Of a DNA stretch of 43,684 nt, positions 33,800 to 43,684 are shown one piece after another (positions within the stretch are counted from its first letter, which is position 1; each line of letters starts with the position of its first letter). The DNA lies in contig CAMPET010000074.1 of assembly GCA_946803715.1 (NCBI GenBank), forward strand, positions 159,747 through 203,430. Reading direction: 5' to 3'. The stretch comes from Beroe ovata (lineage: Eukaryota; Ctenophora; Nuda; Beroida; Beroidae). The notes beneath the pieces are model-generated. The model had not been told where the DNA came from. It ran no database searches and worked only from the letters and a program-made list of their open reading frames with translations. A program made the position numbers and the translations under genes.

Positions 33800-34384
33800 A
33801 TGATCGACATGGACAACAATTTGAGAACTGCACTCGACGTGTTCCCGCGCTGCGTGACCCAAATACTCCGCGCGCGCTGCGCGTCTCCGTCTTCTACGAC
33901 TTTTCAGTTCACTGAGTAGAACAGGGGCGCGCAACGTGTGCACAACTCGACGAGACTAAAGATCTAAAGTCAAAAGTACGCGCATCGACACATCGTGGAA
34001 CACATTGCACATGATGCGGCGAAGCTAGAGAAATGACAGCGTCGAATATGAACATGCCATGCCATGCCATCCAATTATCATAGAATTAGAAACCAGTGCA
34101 GGAACTTTTAGTTTTATTTCTTAATATGGTATTGGTATGTAAATCTTGAAATGAAGAAGAAAATTTAAAAAGAATTTACAATAAATTGAGCGTATCTCAA
34201 TTTGGTATAGCCCCTTCTCGCATTCAGTTCAACAGTTTAATATAATAATAGTTCCAAGTTTCTTAGTTTCTCTGCCTTGCATTCATCATTAATCATCATC
34301 AATTAATGATATAACTGATGATTCTGCGTACATATTAAAGCCGAAGCCAACTTAATCGCGTTTTAAATCGCGCCTCTCGTCCCT

Positions 34385-37300
34385 TCACTCTTGCAAGTTG
34401 AGGACTTGGGAGGTCTTCATGAGTGTAGGTTTCTTGTAGTAGTAGTAAGTGTACACAAATATCCCAACTGATGCCAGCACAGATAGCCATAGAACAATCA
34501 TCCCCACGTTGGATTTAAGAGGCTCGTCCTCAACCCATACCTGTAGATATTATCAAGTTTCAGTTTTGATAGAATTATTCGAGAATTACATCCATATAAT
34601 TATAACTGGTATGGTTAGTAGTGCGAAGACATTGATTTTGGTTTGAAATACACTTGTTTTTGTGCTTCATGGTGAAGAAAGAGGGGGAATGACAACACTT
34701 CACTCACCGCAAATTTGGTTTGGAGTGAACAGTAGGATGCAAGGGGATCAACAACTGTTATCTCAAAAGTGTAGTTTGCCTTGTGCTCTTTGAACGAGAT
34801 CTTGTTGAGTTTGCTTGCCGTAGAATTGAAAATCTCGTACTGAAGCTTGCCGTTTGTCAAACTAGTGCCCCCCGCTGGCTCGGTGAAACAATGCTGGTAG
34901 TTGCTCCGCCCCCAACTCGGGCCCATACTCTCCCACGTTTGTGGGTCACGGAGACATCCGGCCTCTGCTGCCGTGAGCGTGAAGTTGAAATCGTGACGGT
35001 CGTTCAACTCACGGATAACGAAGTCATGCTCAACCCTACGAACTGGTTCCTACGGAGATGTTTTTGTCACTTTTCATTGTCCTAAAAACGCGATAACTAT
35101 GTATACAGTGTCAAAGACGGGGGGATAAAATGGAAGTACTAACATCGCCGTCATAGATCCAGACATCAGGAAGGAAGTGATCATTGTATGACCAGACTAT
35201 TGGACAACCCAACTCGTTAACATCGTAGTTCACAGTGATGTCCGTCCCTCCGTTACTACGAAAATATGACACGTAATATCTGACTCAGTGCTCATCGGAA
35301 TGAGGGAGGTATCACCACGGATTAAGGGAGCAAACAAAACAAGTTGAAATGAAGAAAAACTTGTCTTCCCTACTTGTAAAGCGATGGAATAGAATAAGAG
35401 AGGGATCCAGTTGAGAGATCATCACAACTTGATGGTTTATCCCTTATTCTGATATTCCTTATTTTGGGACATTCTACCACAACATAGGTGAAATCCTGCA
35501 GTTAATTCTTACTACTAAAAATGAACGAGAAATCGAGCTTCACAAGCAAACAAATGAGACAAGATGTGAGAAAATATACGGAGATGGGAATACAAACGCT
35601 CTTAGAGTGCGGGCATGCTGGGTTATCAGTATCAGGAGTAGTGACTATGACCATCACACCTTTGTTATCATTCCCTGGGGTAGTATAACGTAGTATATTT
35701 GATAACGTAGTCTATTTCTCGAGAACGAGGGCATACCATTGGCTCATTGGATTCTGCCTCCCAATGGAGAAATCACATTAGACGGGTGCAATCAAAAGAA
35801 TTCACAACTTTAATGAAATAGGTACCTTCCACAGATATAGCTTCACGGACCGTGTTGTGTGATGATATCCGTTCTTGATCATCTTCGATCGCCTACAATC
35901 AGAATTGGGTATGATAGAGGGAAATTGCTACTCATTTGAATCACTTCTCTTTATCGAATCAATTCGTGACCATTATATGAATGACTTTTCCATTCTAAAT
36001 CAAGTTCAAAGCTTACAGATATGTTGAAAGTAGTGTGCCCCGGTGGGTACAACTGATACAGAAGTTTGGGGTTTCTAGTTGTATCCGACACGAGTGAAAC
36101 ATTACCCTGCCATCCCTCTCCTGAATCTAGGTGAACGAGAGAACACTTTTCCGTGGCCTGGAAGCCCTGGAAAAGGGGCGAATAATGAAGACACATTCAC
36201 CACGAAATAACATGCATCGTTCATGTCTTAACACTATACCTACGTCCTACCTGCAAGAAGCATGGCAACGCGTTGATAGCTTTTCTCATCATGACTCCAG
36301 TGGGTATCCGTGTTGTGGGCTTTGAATTGCTAACAAAGTATAAATCGCCAATGTTGTCAAATAGTAGGTTTTCGGAATAGATAAATCCCTCGCCCAGCTT
36401 CACAACACTGGATCTCGAACAGGATCCGTAGTATACCGTGTTGTCCGTTGAGAGTAAAGCCCAATCACCATTTGGACCTGGTGAGATGCAATAGTGAATG
36501 TCTCGTCGGACTCTTATCTATCATATGATATTGCGAGTCTGCGAGTGGCTATACTTACTTATAGCGACGTCTTTGACAGTAGCTGTCAGTGGGTTGCCAT
36601 CTGCGTGGAAGGTTACGGCTGACATGGAAAGACCATTGGATGTGATGAAAAACAGTTGATTGTTTTTAGTGAGAAGATTCATGTGTGCACAAATGCCATA
36701 CATGGCACAATCCCCATTGCACTTCTTTGATAGTTCATAGGCTGAAAAGTAGGACGGTGATTCATGAACTTTTTCAATAAGTTTTTCGCGCGGCGCCTTT
36801 ATATCACGGTAATTAATGAAAAATTGTCGGCGCGACATTGTTAAGATTTCGCGCGTTACATCTATACATTCGCGCGTTTCATCCATACATTTCATTCCTA
36901 CATTATAGTCATCACCTGTTGTGAAAGACACCGTCTTTCTGTCATACTGGAGCCAATATGACTTACTACCTGCCGTCATTACTGTCATGACACCGAAATA
37001 TGACACAGTTACAGCTTCAATCGAGTCCATAGATTGTGGAAGTGTGGAAATGGTATCAACAATTTCTCCTTCGTAGACAACAGCCATTTTGGATGAACTC
37101 CAAATAACAACCGGGCTGGAATCAAGCATTTCTTCCATGATTCCCACACACTTTGTGTTTACAGAGATGTGATCTGAGCATAGGTGTCAGTATAATCAAT
37201 CAAACGGAAAGTTCTTGCTATGTCAGAAATTGAAGTTATTGCTAAGTCGCGGTTGGTTGGTTGAGATTTTATGTGCACAGTTGTCAGAGGTACCTACCTA

Positions 37301-40241
37301 AAATAATCCACCCAGAACATTGACAGTGTACCCTGTTAGACTGCGGAAAATTATTATCCCTTCTCAGATCTTAGGTTAATAGTCACCTGACAAACAGCTC
37401 CTCAGGGGAGCGAAATGGGGCAAAAATTCGACCGGGAATCGATTCAGCGTCCAAAAATACATGGGAATTCATGGTCTTTGCTTGCATGTGCGACAAAAAA
37501 TTTCTTCGAATTTCTGATCGGAGTAACGATAGAAAATGAAGTGAGTGACTCCACACTTTTTTACTTCATTTTCGAAGGTTTCTAATGAAGTCTTTACCGG
37601 CACCTACGACACTAATTTTCCACCAAATCATCTCTCCTACTCTTACACTACAAATATCAATCTTCGTTACGATCATTTATAGTTCATACTCGCCGTGAAA
37701 CCACGCCCAAATGACGATTTCTCTCCCTTGGGAAGCAAACAGAACAAAAACGCGAAAATCAATGGGACACACAAATAGGCCAAAATCATTTCTGCACGTG
37801 ACATACTGAAAAATAGTGTTTCTGGCCTATTTTTTGACGTAGAATTCGAATCTGAAAGAATTAGAGAGCTAGCTGATTGGGAAATTGGGGAAAATTCTTA
37901 TTTCTTCTCAGACATGAAGTTATGAGTCACATGATATACAGCTCCTCAGGGAAGCAAGATAGGGCCGAAATTCGATCGGGAATCGATTCAGCGTCCAAAA
38001 ATACATGGGAATTCATGGTCTTTGCTTGCATGTGCGACAAAAAAATTTCTTCGAATTTCTGATTGGAGTATCGATAGAAAATGAAGTGAGTGACTCCACA
38101 CTTTTTTACTTCATTTTCGAAGGTCTCTAATGAAGTCTTTACCGGCACTTACGACACTAATTTTCCACCAAATCATCTCTCCTACTCTCACACTACAAAT
38201 ATCAATCCTCGTTACGATCATGTATAGTTCATACTCGCCGTGAAACCACGCCCAAATGACGATTTCTCTCCCTTGGGAAGCAAACAGTACAAAAACGCGA
38301 AAATCAATGGGACACACAAATAGGCCAAAATCAGTTCTGCACGTGACATACTGAAAAATAGTGTTTCTGGCCTATTTTTTGACGTAGAATTCGAATCTGA
38401 AAGAATTAGAGAGCTAGCTGATTGGGAAATTGGGGGAAATTCTCATTTCTTCTCAGACATGAAGTTATGAGTCACATGATATACAGCTCCTCAGGGAAGC
38501 ATGATAGGGCCGAAATTCGATCGGGAATCGATTCAGCGTCCAAAAATACATGGGAACGCATAGTAATTGCTTGCAAATGGGACAAAAAAATTTCTACGAT
38601 TTTCTAATCTGAGTATCGGTAAAAGTAAAATGAGTACGTTCCTTTGCCAATGCCAATATACGTCATTTGTTGCCTTCTTTCAAAATCTACGTTGAATGTG
38701 TATTACGATCTATGTGTATTTCGAACACACCCATTTCACGGGTGTTCTAGCAAGTCATAAACTGTTTTGCTTACAAAGTTTATCATACTAACCAGCATTG
38801 AAGGGTAGATTCAAAGTTGAGAAGGTTGAGTTTTCAATAATGACAAGTTTACTTCCTCCCTCAGTGAGTAGAAACATTTTACCACCACTGGTCACTCCGC
38901 AGTCTTTCACATTCTCTGAACAGATAATATATGTGATGCGAAATTGCTTCGATTGGATTTTGGTAACGAATGACCGCTATCTACATACTTGCCCTAACAC
39001 TGGACGAACCTGACTAGTGACTTACTATTCAGATCGAGCTCGAAAGTGGTGTCAAGTCCGTTGTTGGAGATAAGTGCTTTATTTGAGTTGAGGCGAAAAG
39101 TGACGCCACTTCCACAATAATCTCTGCACACTTTGGACTTGCTTGTCGTTGCCACTGACGCCCCCTCTGACGGTAATCCCCTGTGGGTATCAGCAGTAAT
39201 GTGAACCTTGGCAACACTTCCTTGTTAGAAATTGTGGGTCAGCGTGTTTCTCTTCATCGACCGACACGAATCTAGTACCTACATAAATAACACAAATCAC
39301 ATGGCTATATCATGATAGCAGAATCGAGCCTTGATCCTGTTATAGCTTTTCTTCCCTTCCCCATTTATTGAGCAACTTACACATTGCCGTGAAGGGGAAG
39401 AAGTTCATCACCAACAGTACACCCGAGCAGTGATACAGGTATCCCCCTAACCTCCACTTTGGTACAATGCTTGTGTTCGGCAGGTACTGAGTATACCCAG
39501 CTGCTTAATTCCTCGGAAAACTGTGGTCGAGATAACTCCTTGACGTCTTTGTCACAGTGTAGAGACACTTTCGGAACCTGTGAGTTACTAGTTTAATTGA
39601 ACGTATCAGTTTAATTGAACGCATTATACGCTGCAAGAATTCAGCCTCCAGTTTGTTTTATTCTATCAAAACGGTCTTCACCTCTCCAAGAATATAAAAC
39701 TGGTAGGTGAGATCATCGCTTGGAGATCCAAACCTATCATCTACTTTCAGTTTCAGCTCTGTTTCGCTGCTCTCAACATCCCACGTGTAGCATTGGGAGC
39801 TACTCAAAAGATCGATGCTGAAAGGGCATTGCAATTACAGAAAGATCACAGATTTCTCGGAATTCATATCGCACTGTCAGGCTGGGCTGTCAAATTACCT
39901 GAAAGTCTGCGATATCCCAGGGTTACCGATGTTCAGTTCAAGGGACACCGTTCCCTCGTCTGTACAACGAAACTCGTACACAGTATCAGAGATGGTGTTT
40001 ATATCACAGGAAGTGGATTCGGTCCATGTTCGTGGCCCTGCAGAGGCCCCGACGTATTCAGCTAAGAATGGAACGCCGGACCTGGAGGTATGGGAGATAT
40101 CAAACAGACGAAAATATCGAAGTCAAAAAATTCTCCCTAACGTCGCCCGATGACCTACCTGAATTGCGAACCACTTGACGTGAAAAGTACATCACTGGCT
40201 TCAGAAGGGACAAACAATGCGAGGATTACAATAGATATCAT
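34385..40241 (-). CDS. CATSPERE: CatSper auxiliary subunit epsilon-like (CATSPERE), spliced
   Basis: Single-pass membrane subunit with a large ectodomain, part of the canopy of the sperm-flagellum CatSper calcium channel. Exons: 40241-40159 (signal peptide MISIVILALFVPSEAS), 40081-39899, 39817-39682, 39577 to about 39383, an unresolved piece ending 39026, 38915-38793, 37173-36559, 36477-36251, 36166-36017, 35892-35826, 35255-35144, 35049-34708 and 34540-34385. The N-terminal SSSQCYTWDVESSE and the membrane-proximal region (AAEAGCLRDPQTWESM, WGRSNYQHCF, DPLASYCSLQTKF) match the human CATSPERE pattern (SGCLHEAQTW, WGPENYKHCF, DPNYSFCNLTAMF). One TM helix (MIVLWLSVLASVGIFVYTY) and a short cytosolic tail (YYYKKPTLMKTSQ) end the protein. 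CATSPERD is the related alternative. Two joins are unresolved (about 39.2 kb, and 35.26-35.83 kb), so either small exons are missing or a base error breaks the frame. Confidence 0.8.
37350..38600. repeat. 544-bp tandem repeat (about 2.3 copies) in a CATSPERE intron
   Basis: The marker GATTCAGCGTCCAAAAATAC occurs at about 37441, 37985 and 38530, giving a period near 544. The second and third copies are more alike than the first, and the third is cut short at about 38600. The array fills most of the 1.6-kb intron between exons 38915-38793 and 37173-36559. Confidence 0.88.
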
Positions 40242-41110
40242 GACCCTGAAATTCGAGGAGTCTAGAGTTCAGAAAATATAAATTATGAATGTGGTGACGA
40301 AATTGCTTGGGGATTGCACCACCAGTTGAAAAGGCTTGGGACAAGAATATTGGACGGCACGAAAACACTGTTGATCAGTGGGGATGATCACATCAATCAA
40401 GCAGGAATAGCTTATATTAAACCTCACAATGACCAAAAACACGCGGCACGCAAAAGTTTTGATCCAACGCGAAAAATTACTTACATATTTGATCGAGATC
40501 GATGATTCTGCGCGGCGCGTCACACAAATACACTGCTGCGCGCGCCGCTTTTCATCACTTTCCGCAACACAGTTAATTCCATTTGAAAATTCAGCACCTG
40601 GCCACCAGCGAAGATTCAGAAGAAGTTCTAAGTTTTAGAGGGATCAATTCTTGCTTCCCAGCAGTGAACAGATTCCAATTTGCACGCGGTGAATCATATT
40701 CATATTGCAAAAGTGAAACTGAAACAGACAATTGCATGAATGAATAATTTAGGAGCTACAAAAGCTCAAGAGCATTTCATATTTATCGGGTAATAGGTAT
40801 TACTATTAGGCAATGCAATAAGGTTTAAGTAAGTACTAAGTAGGTTACTGTATTGCTGGAGCACTAAGCAGTGTCTCCATGTCACATTGATTTCGTTATC
40901 AAAAACTCTTGATGGGGACAGTTAATTAAGTTAATTTTCATTCTGCATTCGTCAATTTGCTCAAAGTTCTACTTTGTCACACTCCTCGGATATAAGCTTT
41001 GCGTTTATGGGGGAGTATAATGACTCTGTAACCAAGGGTCGTTCCACTTCCACTCCCACTGTCTCTATATTGGCGTGATTTCCTAGACAAGAGTCACTCT
41101 TGACACTTCA
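40242..41110. other. Intergenic: CATSPERE 5' flank and homeobox 3' flank
   Basis: Contains a GCGC-rich patch at 40510-40550 and an acceptor (CGAATTTCAG) 4 nt before the CATSPERE ATG. Otherwise AT-rich with no supported gene. Confidence 0.5.
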
Positions 41111-43300
41111 TCATGTCAGAGCTGTCTGGTAATGCGATCGCAGTGCTGACTTGTCCACGCAGGGATTGTAGTATGGCGAGTATGGGGCACCACACAGACC
41201 GCTCTCTTTTCCGTCCGTATAGGTGGAATCGGGCGGTGGCATAGCGCTCTGCAGTCCCGTGGATTTAGGACCAGGGTAGGCGGACGCTGACTTGTTAGAG
41301 GCCGGGTAGAGATTATGGAACTGGGTCGGAACTGAACTGCTCACTTCTGGGGAGAATAATAGTTAAAACAGGGTGAATCTCTGACCAACTAACTTTTGCT
41401 ATCACCAACAGCTATCTATGAGGGGGAGGAAAACCGGTCAAATTCTCTAGGTAAACCCACCTTGCTCTGAACTGATAGGATTATGTGGGGTGGATGACGA
41501 CAGACTAACTCCATGACACTGAGAATCACTCTGTAATGAGGTGGAGTGGAGAGGTCCACTCTGGAGTGGAGTTAGGACTGTCAGAGGGGCGTGTTGAGAG
41601 GAGGTGGAGGAAATAGCGGGCACAGTACCCGGGCTGTTGTAAACCGGGGGATAACTCCCTGAGGGGCGGAAAGCGGTGTCAGACACATATCATGTGGTTG
41701 TCATGGTGACATAATATGTCACGCTAAATGTGTCCGCATGACGCGCGCGTCACGTGACTTACCAGACGAGTTCCACATGTAGTTGGGAAACGCGTTGAAG
41801 GAGTGGGAGAATGGGCTGTAGAGGTTGTGGGGCGCTGAGAAGGGAGGGCTCACATCTTGGTCAGAGCTCTGTGAAATATAAACATGAGATGGATCATCAT
41901 ATTCAAAGAGATGTGATTCCAGAGTTGAAAATTGTATACCACTGAAAGCCATTCAGTGGTATCACACCACACCCAAGATGCTCACATCATATCGAACTAT
42001 ATCTCACACACACAGGGGTCCACACTCATGTGACTTCCCCCACGCGAATGACATTCACATTTCCCATTAGTACCTTATTCTGGAATGAGGGGATGGTGAC
42101 CCCAGGATGGGGGTAGTAGGACGACTCTTTTCGTAACAACCTCTCATCAACTGCCCCACTGAGCAGGTTATACCGTGCTTCGTTCAGTCGCTTCCACTTT
42201 GTCCGCCTGTCAGAGGGAAAGTGTGGGAATTAGGTGGGAATTCTTGCAGAGTTGGATTCAAAAATTGAAATGGTAGTCAGATATGAATTCTCTCACAAAG
42301 GAATAAATTAGCACTCAAAATCTTAAAAAAAACACTTTTTTGAAATCGCCGTTTTGATAATTACTCTGAATCTGATGCTGATCTTGATTTATAGTGGCGG
42401 TCCCATAGGTCCAATGAATTTGTCATAGTTTTTGAGTCATTTTATCAGATAGAAATTGTAGATTTAGTCTGAGAACAGTATCAGAATCAATTCCATGCAG
42501 TGACGTTTACCAATATCACACTAGTGAACATTTTCACACATGATACTACTTCAATCCCACTATCGAATCGATGATTACCAATGGCCCACCATCGTCATAG
42601 TAAGATTTCGATCACAGCGACCCGTCATAAAATGAATAACCTCATGATTATGGTTTTATTGGAAAGATGAAAATATTGCTCAACTATAATATTTGTGCAA
42701 CAGAGACTGCAAAACATGTCAGGGCCTCAGTGATCCCCAGCCTATTTATGTCACTGCAAGTGGCATAGCAATTATACCCTCGAGCTCGAGTAGACGAAAT
42801 CCGTCACGGAGAGCGTCGAATTAAGTAAAATCAGTCAAGGGTATTCGATCGTCGAGTTTTTGACAGGCCACTCACAAGAAAACATCAACTCGTATTAAGG
42901 AGTGTTGGAGACGACGTTAAATATTGCTATGCATATGGCGGGAAGTGTGGTTGCATGTACCAAAGATTGGAGATTGGCGAGGTAGGAGAAAACTGGATAA
43001 CTTTGATCGCACCCCTCTACCACCCCTCTCGTGAAATCACACCAATCTCTCGCTGAATCACACATCTCTTACCTCTCGAAATCACAGCAATCTTCCGCAA
43101 CAATCACACACTTCACACTCAGATCATTGGTAAAGAGTTTACAAAACACGGTGTTGACACCACTAATAAACACCACAATATGTGATTGACACCACCCTAG
43201 TTTGATAGGGACTAACCTGTTTTGGAACCATGTCTTGATCTGTGAATCTGTCAAGCCAAGTTCTGAGCATAGCATGGACCTGTCAGCTACACTTACATAC
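41111..43300 (-). CDS. Homeobox protein, ANTP/NK-like (Bar/Tlx type), 3' part
   Basis: Five exons in phase: 43300-43217, 42206-42074, 41868-41763, 41658-41461 and 41346-41111. The first two rebuild the second half of a homeodomain: YVSVADRSMLCSELGLTDSQ, then IKTWFQNRRTKWKR, covering helices 2 and 3 with the invariant W48, F49, N51 and R53. The TKWKR end and the KYxSVxDR-like start of helix 2 are closest to the Bar/Tlx/NK group. Homeodomain introns lie before about position 25 and at the WFQN-R|R codon. The rest is a Pro/Ser/Tyr-rich tail ending SALRSHYQTALT. The start and helix 1 lie beyond the right edge or in an exon I cannot recognise. It is a DNA-binding developmental regulator; the exact family is unresolved. 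Confidence 0.75.
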
Positions 43301-43656
43301 CTGGTAATGAGAATTTTGATTAAGATCAATTCTCTGATTCAGTTATCACAATCATTAATCATAGTCATAGATCCCATTTCTAGACCTTTGGGAAGCTTTT
43401 ATAGCTCGATACTAATACTTGTTGAAGGCTCCAGTACACTAAAATTAGAGCTTTAGAAAAACCTTGGATTTATATCAAATCTGATCTTCGGTGCAATAGT
43501 TATCTGGTTTGTCCGAGAAAGTTGGTAAAAAAACTAATATTTTTGACCGAATATGGCATAAATTCAGTTCGGCGTGGAGATAAATGGTTCGGGTAGGTGT
43601 TAGCCGTTCGCGATTAGTTTTTCGACGCAAGTATGATCACTGATATATGGGTATCC

Positions 43657-43684
43657 AACACACACACACACACACACGCACACA
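43657..43684. repeat. (CA)n microsatellite at right window edge
   Basis: Simple CA repeat reaching the window end. Confidence 0.85.

Larger units (their letters stand above)
32693..34384. other. Intergenic: CPEB-D 5' flank and CATSPERE 3' flank
   Basis: 1.7 kb, with a marked shift to high GC and GCGCGC motifs at 33.40-33.95 kb due to the foldback elements. Open frames within it are by-products of the GC-rich palindromes. Confidence 0.6.

Noticed and set aside
33232-33915. GC-rich ORFs as small genes
   Set aside because: They are produced by stop-poor GCGCGC palindromes of the foldback elements and lack any motif.
37877-38607. Paired 61-codon ORFs at 37877 and 38422 as a gene family
   Set aside because: They belong to the 544-bp tandem intronic repeat and have no recognisable domain.
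1-43684. CRISPR array, bacterial operon or prophage
   Set aside because: The repeats are microsatellites or inverted repeats, and the genes are spliced and of animal families.
1-43684. tRNA or rRNA genes
   Set aside because: I found no A/B-box cloverleaf or conserved rRNA core by eye; a tRNAscan/Rfam search would be decisive.

Overview
This window is metazoan nuclear DNA. Genes are split by many short introns (often 80-160 nt, GT-AG), (CA)n/(GT)n microsatellites are frequent, intergenic DNA is AT-rich, and the gene content (nucleoporin RANBP2, a homeobox gene, SYCP3, MSH5, CPEB1-type proteins, a CatSper subunit) is typically animal. The compact spacing, short introns and strong divergence from vertebrate proteins suggest an invertebrate, perhaps an early-branching one such as a sponge, ctenophore or hydrozoan. 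I cannot fix the phylum from the sequence alone.

Layout: I resolve 12 genes, 11 of them on the minus strand. From left to right they are: the 5' part of RANBP2/Nup358 (48-8085, running off the left edge); a C2H2 zinc-finger/AT-hook protein (8706-11797); on the plus strand an OXR1/NCOA7-type LysM-GRAM-TLDc protein (12935-15253); a 3.1 kb gene-poor stretch; a seven-exon Tctex-type dynein light chain (18362-19997); SYCP3 (20469-21565); a CPEB1-type gene with an unusual Tudor-like N-terminus (CPEB-A, 22809-24598); MSH5 (24835-27453); three more divergent CPEB1-type genes (CPEB-B, -C and -D, 28167-32692); a CatSper-epsilon-like sperm membrane protein (34385-40241); and the 3' part of an ANTP/NK-like homeobox gene (41111-43300, running off the right edge).

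The most striking feature is the co-directional block from 32.7 to 18.4 kb. It holds four CPEB paralogues, MSH5, SYCP3 and a dynein light chain, with gaps as small as 236 bp, and the CatSper subunit lies just upstream on the same strand. Meiotic recombination (MSH5), chromosome axis (SYCP3), germ-cell translational control (CPEB) and sperm flagellum (CATSPERE, perhaps the dynein light chain) are therefore physically grouped. Nine of the twelve genes also show a good 3' splice-acceptor sequence 0-14 nt upstream of the likely start codon. That fits either pervasive 5'UTR introns or spliced-leader trans-splicing, possibly with polycistronic transcription; this is an inference.

The non-genic sequence holds a family of GCGCGC-cored foldback elements at two promoter-proximal loci (12.3-12.5 and 33.4-33.8 kb), a 544-bp tandem repeat inside a CATSPERE intron, minisatellites, and three single-N joins. 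Two of the joins are flanked by near-identical duplicated sequence (987 bp and 121 bp) and look like assembly artefacts inside RANBP2 intron 8.
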